Source of the DNA: Sinorhizobium numidicum
Lineage (GTDB): Bacteria; Pseudomonadota; Alphaproteobacteria; Rhizobiales; Rhizobiaceae
Assembly: GCF_029892045.1 (NCBI RefSeq)
Contig: NZ_CP120368.1
Location: forward strand, 2,850,001 to 2,914,000
Direction of reading: 5' to 3'
DNA: 64,000 bases
The notes beneath the pieces were generated by a model. It had not been told where the DNA came from and did no database searches. It saw nothing but the letters and a program-made list of their open reading frames with translations. Positions 63,264-64,000 of this stretch are shown here, piece by piece. Within the stretch, counting starts at the first letter, position 1. Each line of letters begins with the position of its first letter. The position numbers and the translations under genes were made by a program.

Positions 63264-63911
63264 TCAGGCTCCTTGGGACAAGTCTGACGAATGGGATTGA
63301 TGAAGACGGCGAAGGCGCCCTTCGGCGGCAAGCGCATCGACATAGCGGCGCTCGGCAGCAAAAGGATGCCATTCCCAGCCGCTGTGGCCGAATCCGGCAA
63401 GAAGGATATCGTCCCCGCCGGACGCAAAAGCGGACAAGATGTCGGCGATCACCACCAGGCCGCTCGACGGAGCGACGTAGGGCGGCGGCTCGAAGCGAGC
63501 CAAGTCATGTTCCAGTCGTTCGTGCGTTTCCACCGGAACAACCCGATGCCGCCGCCCGGTCGCCCGGGCGAAGCTCTCGAAGCTGATCGTATAGTCGTCG
63601 CAGAAGTCATCGAGATCCGGATGCGTTTTCGCGAGATCGGCCCGCATTGCGGCGAACCTCGCGCCAGAACGGACGCTCCATATTTCACGCGCTTGCCGCA
63701 CCGCTTCGCTGGTCTTCCAGCGGCCGCCGCCGAGCATCGAAAGGGCCGGGCGACCCGTGTTGCAGGCGGCGACGATATCGGTCTTCATGCCGCCTCTCCC
63801 GACCGAGCGGCAATCGTTGAAACGGACGACAAGATCGGCGGCATCGATCATCGCGGCGGCACCTTCCGGCACATCGCCATTTCCCACGATCATGATGGTG
63901 CGGCCGGTCAT
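63264..63911 (-). CDS. Urease operon protein, GT29-like fold
   Basis: The protein of 215 residues begins [18 protein letters not shown] and has [22 protein letters not shown]. The VGNG and VRFND motifs recall glycosyltransferase family 29 (sialyltransferase-like) proteins. It lies between ureB and ureC, four bases from ureC, and rhizobia often carry it there as a 'urease operon accessory protein'. Its role in urease is unproven. Confidence 0.75.
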   Translation of the reverse strand: MTGRTIMIVGNGDVPEGAAAMIDAADLVVRFNDCRSVGRGGMKTDIVAACNTGRPALSMLGGGRWKTSEAVRQAREIWSVRSGARFAAMRADLAKTHPDLDDFCDDYTISFESFARATGRRHRVVPVETHERLEHDLARFEPPPYVAPSSGLVVIADILSAFASGGDDILLAGFGHSGWEWHPFAAERRYVDALAAEGRLRRLHQSHSSDLSQGA

Positions 63912-63946
63912 CGACGATCAGCTTCCGGCGAACTCGAGGCGCCGTT

Positions 63947-64000
63947 TCATAGCTTGCCCATCACCTGCTGGCGGAAGCCAAAAACCTCGCGCTTGCCTGA
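63947..64000 (-). CDS. ureB: Urease beta subunit UreB, last 17 residues
   Basis: The reverse frame from the right edge reads SGKREVFGFRQQVMGKL and then stops, which is the typical UreB end (GKREV-GF-Q-VMGKL). The rest of the gene is outside the window. Confidence 0.85.
   Translation of the reverse strand, partial: SGKREVFGFRQQVMGKL

Noticed and set aside
61508..63586. 692-codon plus-strand frame
   Set aside because: Antisense to ureC, which has all its catalytic motifs.

Overview
The window looks like part of the main chromosome of a rhizobium of the Ensifer/Sinorhizobium group. The gene order (hmu haem uptake, then the general-stress-response cluster, then smo/mtlK polyol genes, then preTA, cyaC and other pyrimidine genes, then RND pump and urease genes), the high-GC third-position bias and several dispersed intergenic palindromes match what I remember of S. 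meliloti and its relatives. No database search was possible, so product and gene names rest on motifs, lengths and gene order.

Bases 1 to about 11450 are an accessory region, lower in GC than the rest and made mostly of small hypothetical genes. It begins with a helicase-like gene that runs off the left edge. Upstream of that gene lie an attenuator-like leader and an origin-like noncoding kilobase with a consensus DnaA box and several palindromes. A serine recombinase, small secreted or membrane proteins, an XRE regulator, a GIY-YIG/DUF4357 nuclease, an HNH nuclease and a frameshifted membrane protein follow. This looks like an integrated plasmid or phage-like element with a possible defence module. 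The left end is outside the window. The right end is near 11420-11470, beside a core dipeptidase gene.

Bases 11472-23047 are core genes: dipeptidase, DUF900-type hydrolase lipoprotein, an SMR transporter with its TetR regulator, truncated haemoglobin, DUF423 protein, then iron/haem genes. These are a leftward operon (DUF2325 protein, small protein, HmuQ-like monooxygenase), tonB with a periplasmic partner, and a rightward hmuPSTUV operon. Two TGA-N9-TCA motifs of the RirA type lie in the expected promoter regions.

Bases 23087-28010 hold the general stress response: two small envelope proteins, the HWE kinase rsiC, the sigma factor rpoE2, the anti-sigma factor rsiA1 (nepR) and the anti-anti-sigma response regulator rsiB1 (phyR). 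Two back-to-back EcfG-type promoters separate rsiA1 and rsiB1. Between rsiB1 and the next gene I see a third perfect EcfG-type promoter followed by about 130 nt that fold into three hairpins with C/U-rich loops and a terminator. This is a strong candidate for a stress-induced small RNA and is the most interesting observation here.

Bases 28011-38072 are the sorbitol/mannitol operon, all leftward: smoC, smoE, smoF, smoG, smoK, smoS, mtlK, a HAD phosphatase and an FGGY pentulose kinase. Bases 38272-53373 hold reductive pyrimidine breakdown (preT, preA, hydA, a beta-ureidopropionase), a RutR-like regulator, an NMT1-type ABC transporter, and the redox-sensing adenylate cyclase cyaC. Bases 53884-58394 encode an RND efflux pair. 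Bases 58609-64000 carry leftward urease genes (ureG, ureF, ureE, ureC and the end of ureB), with a YgiN-like monooxygenase, a peroxiredoxin and a urease-operon protein among them.
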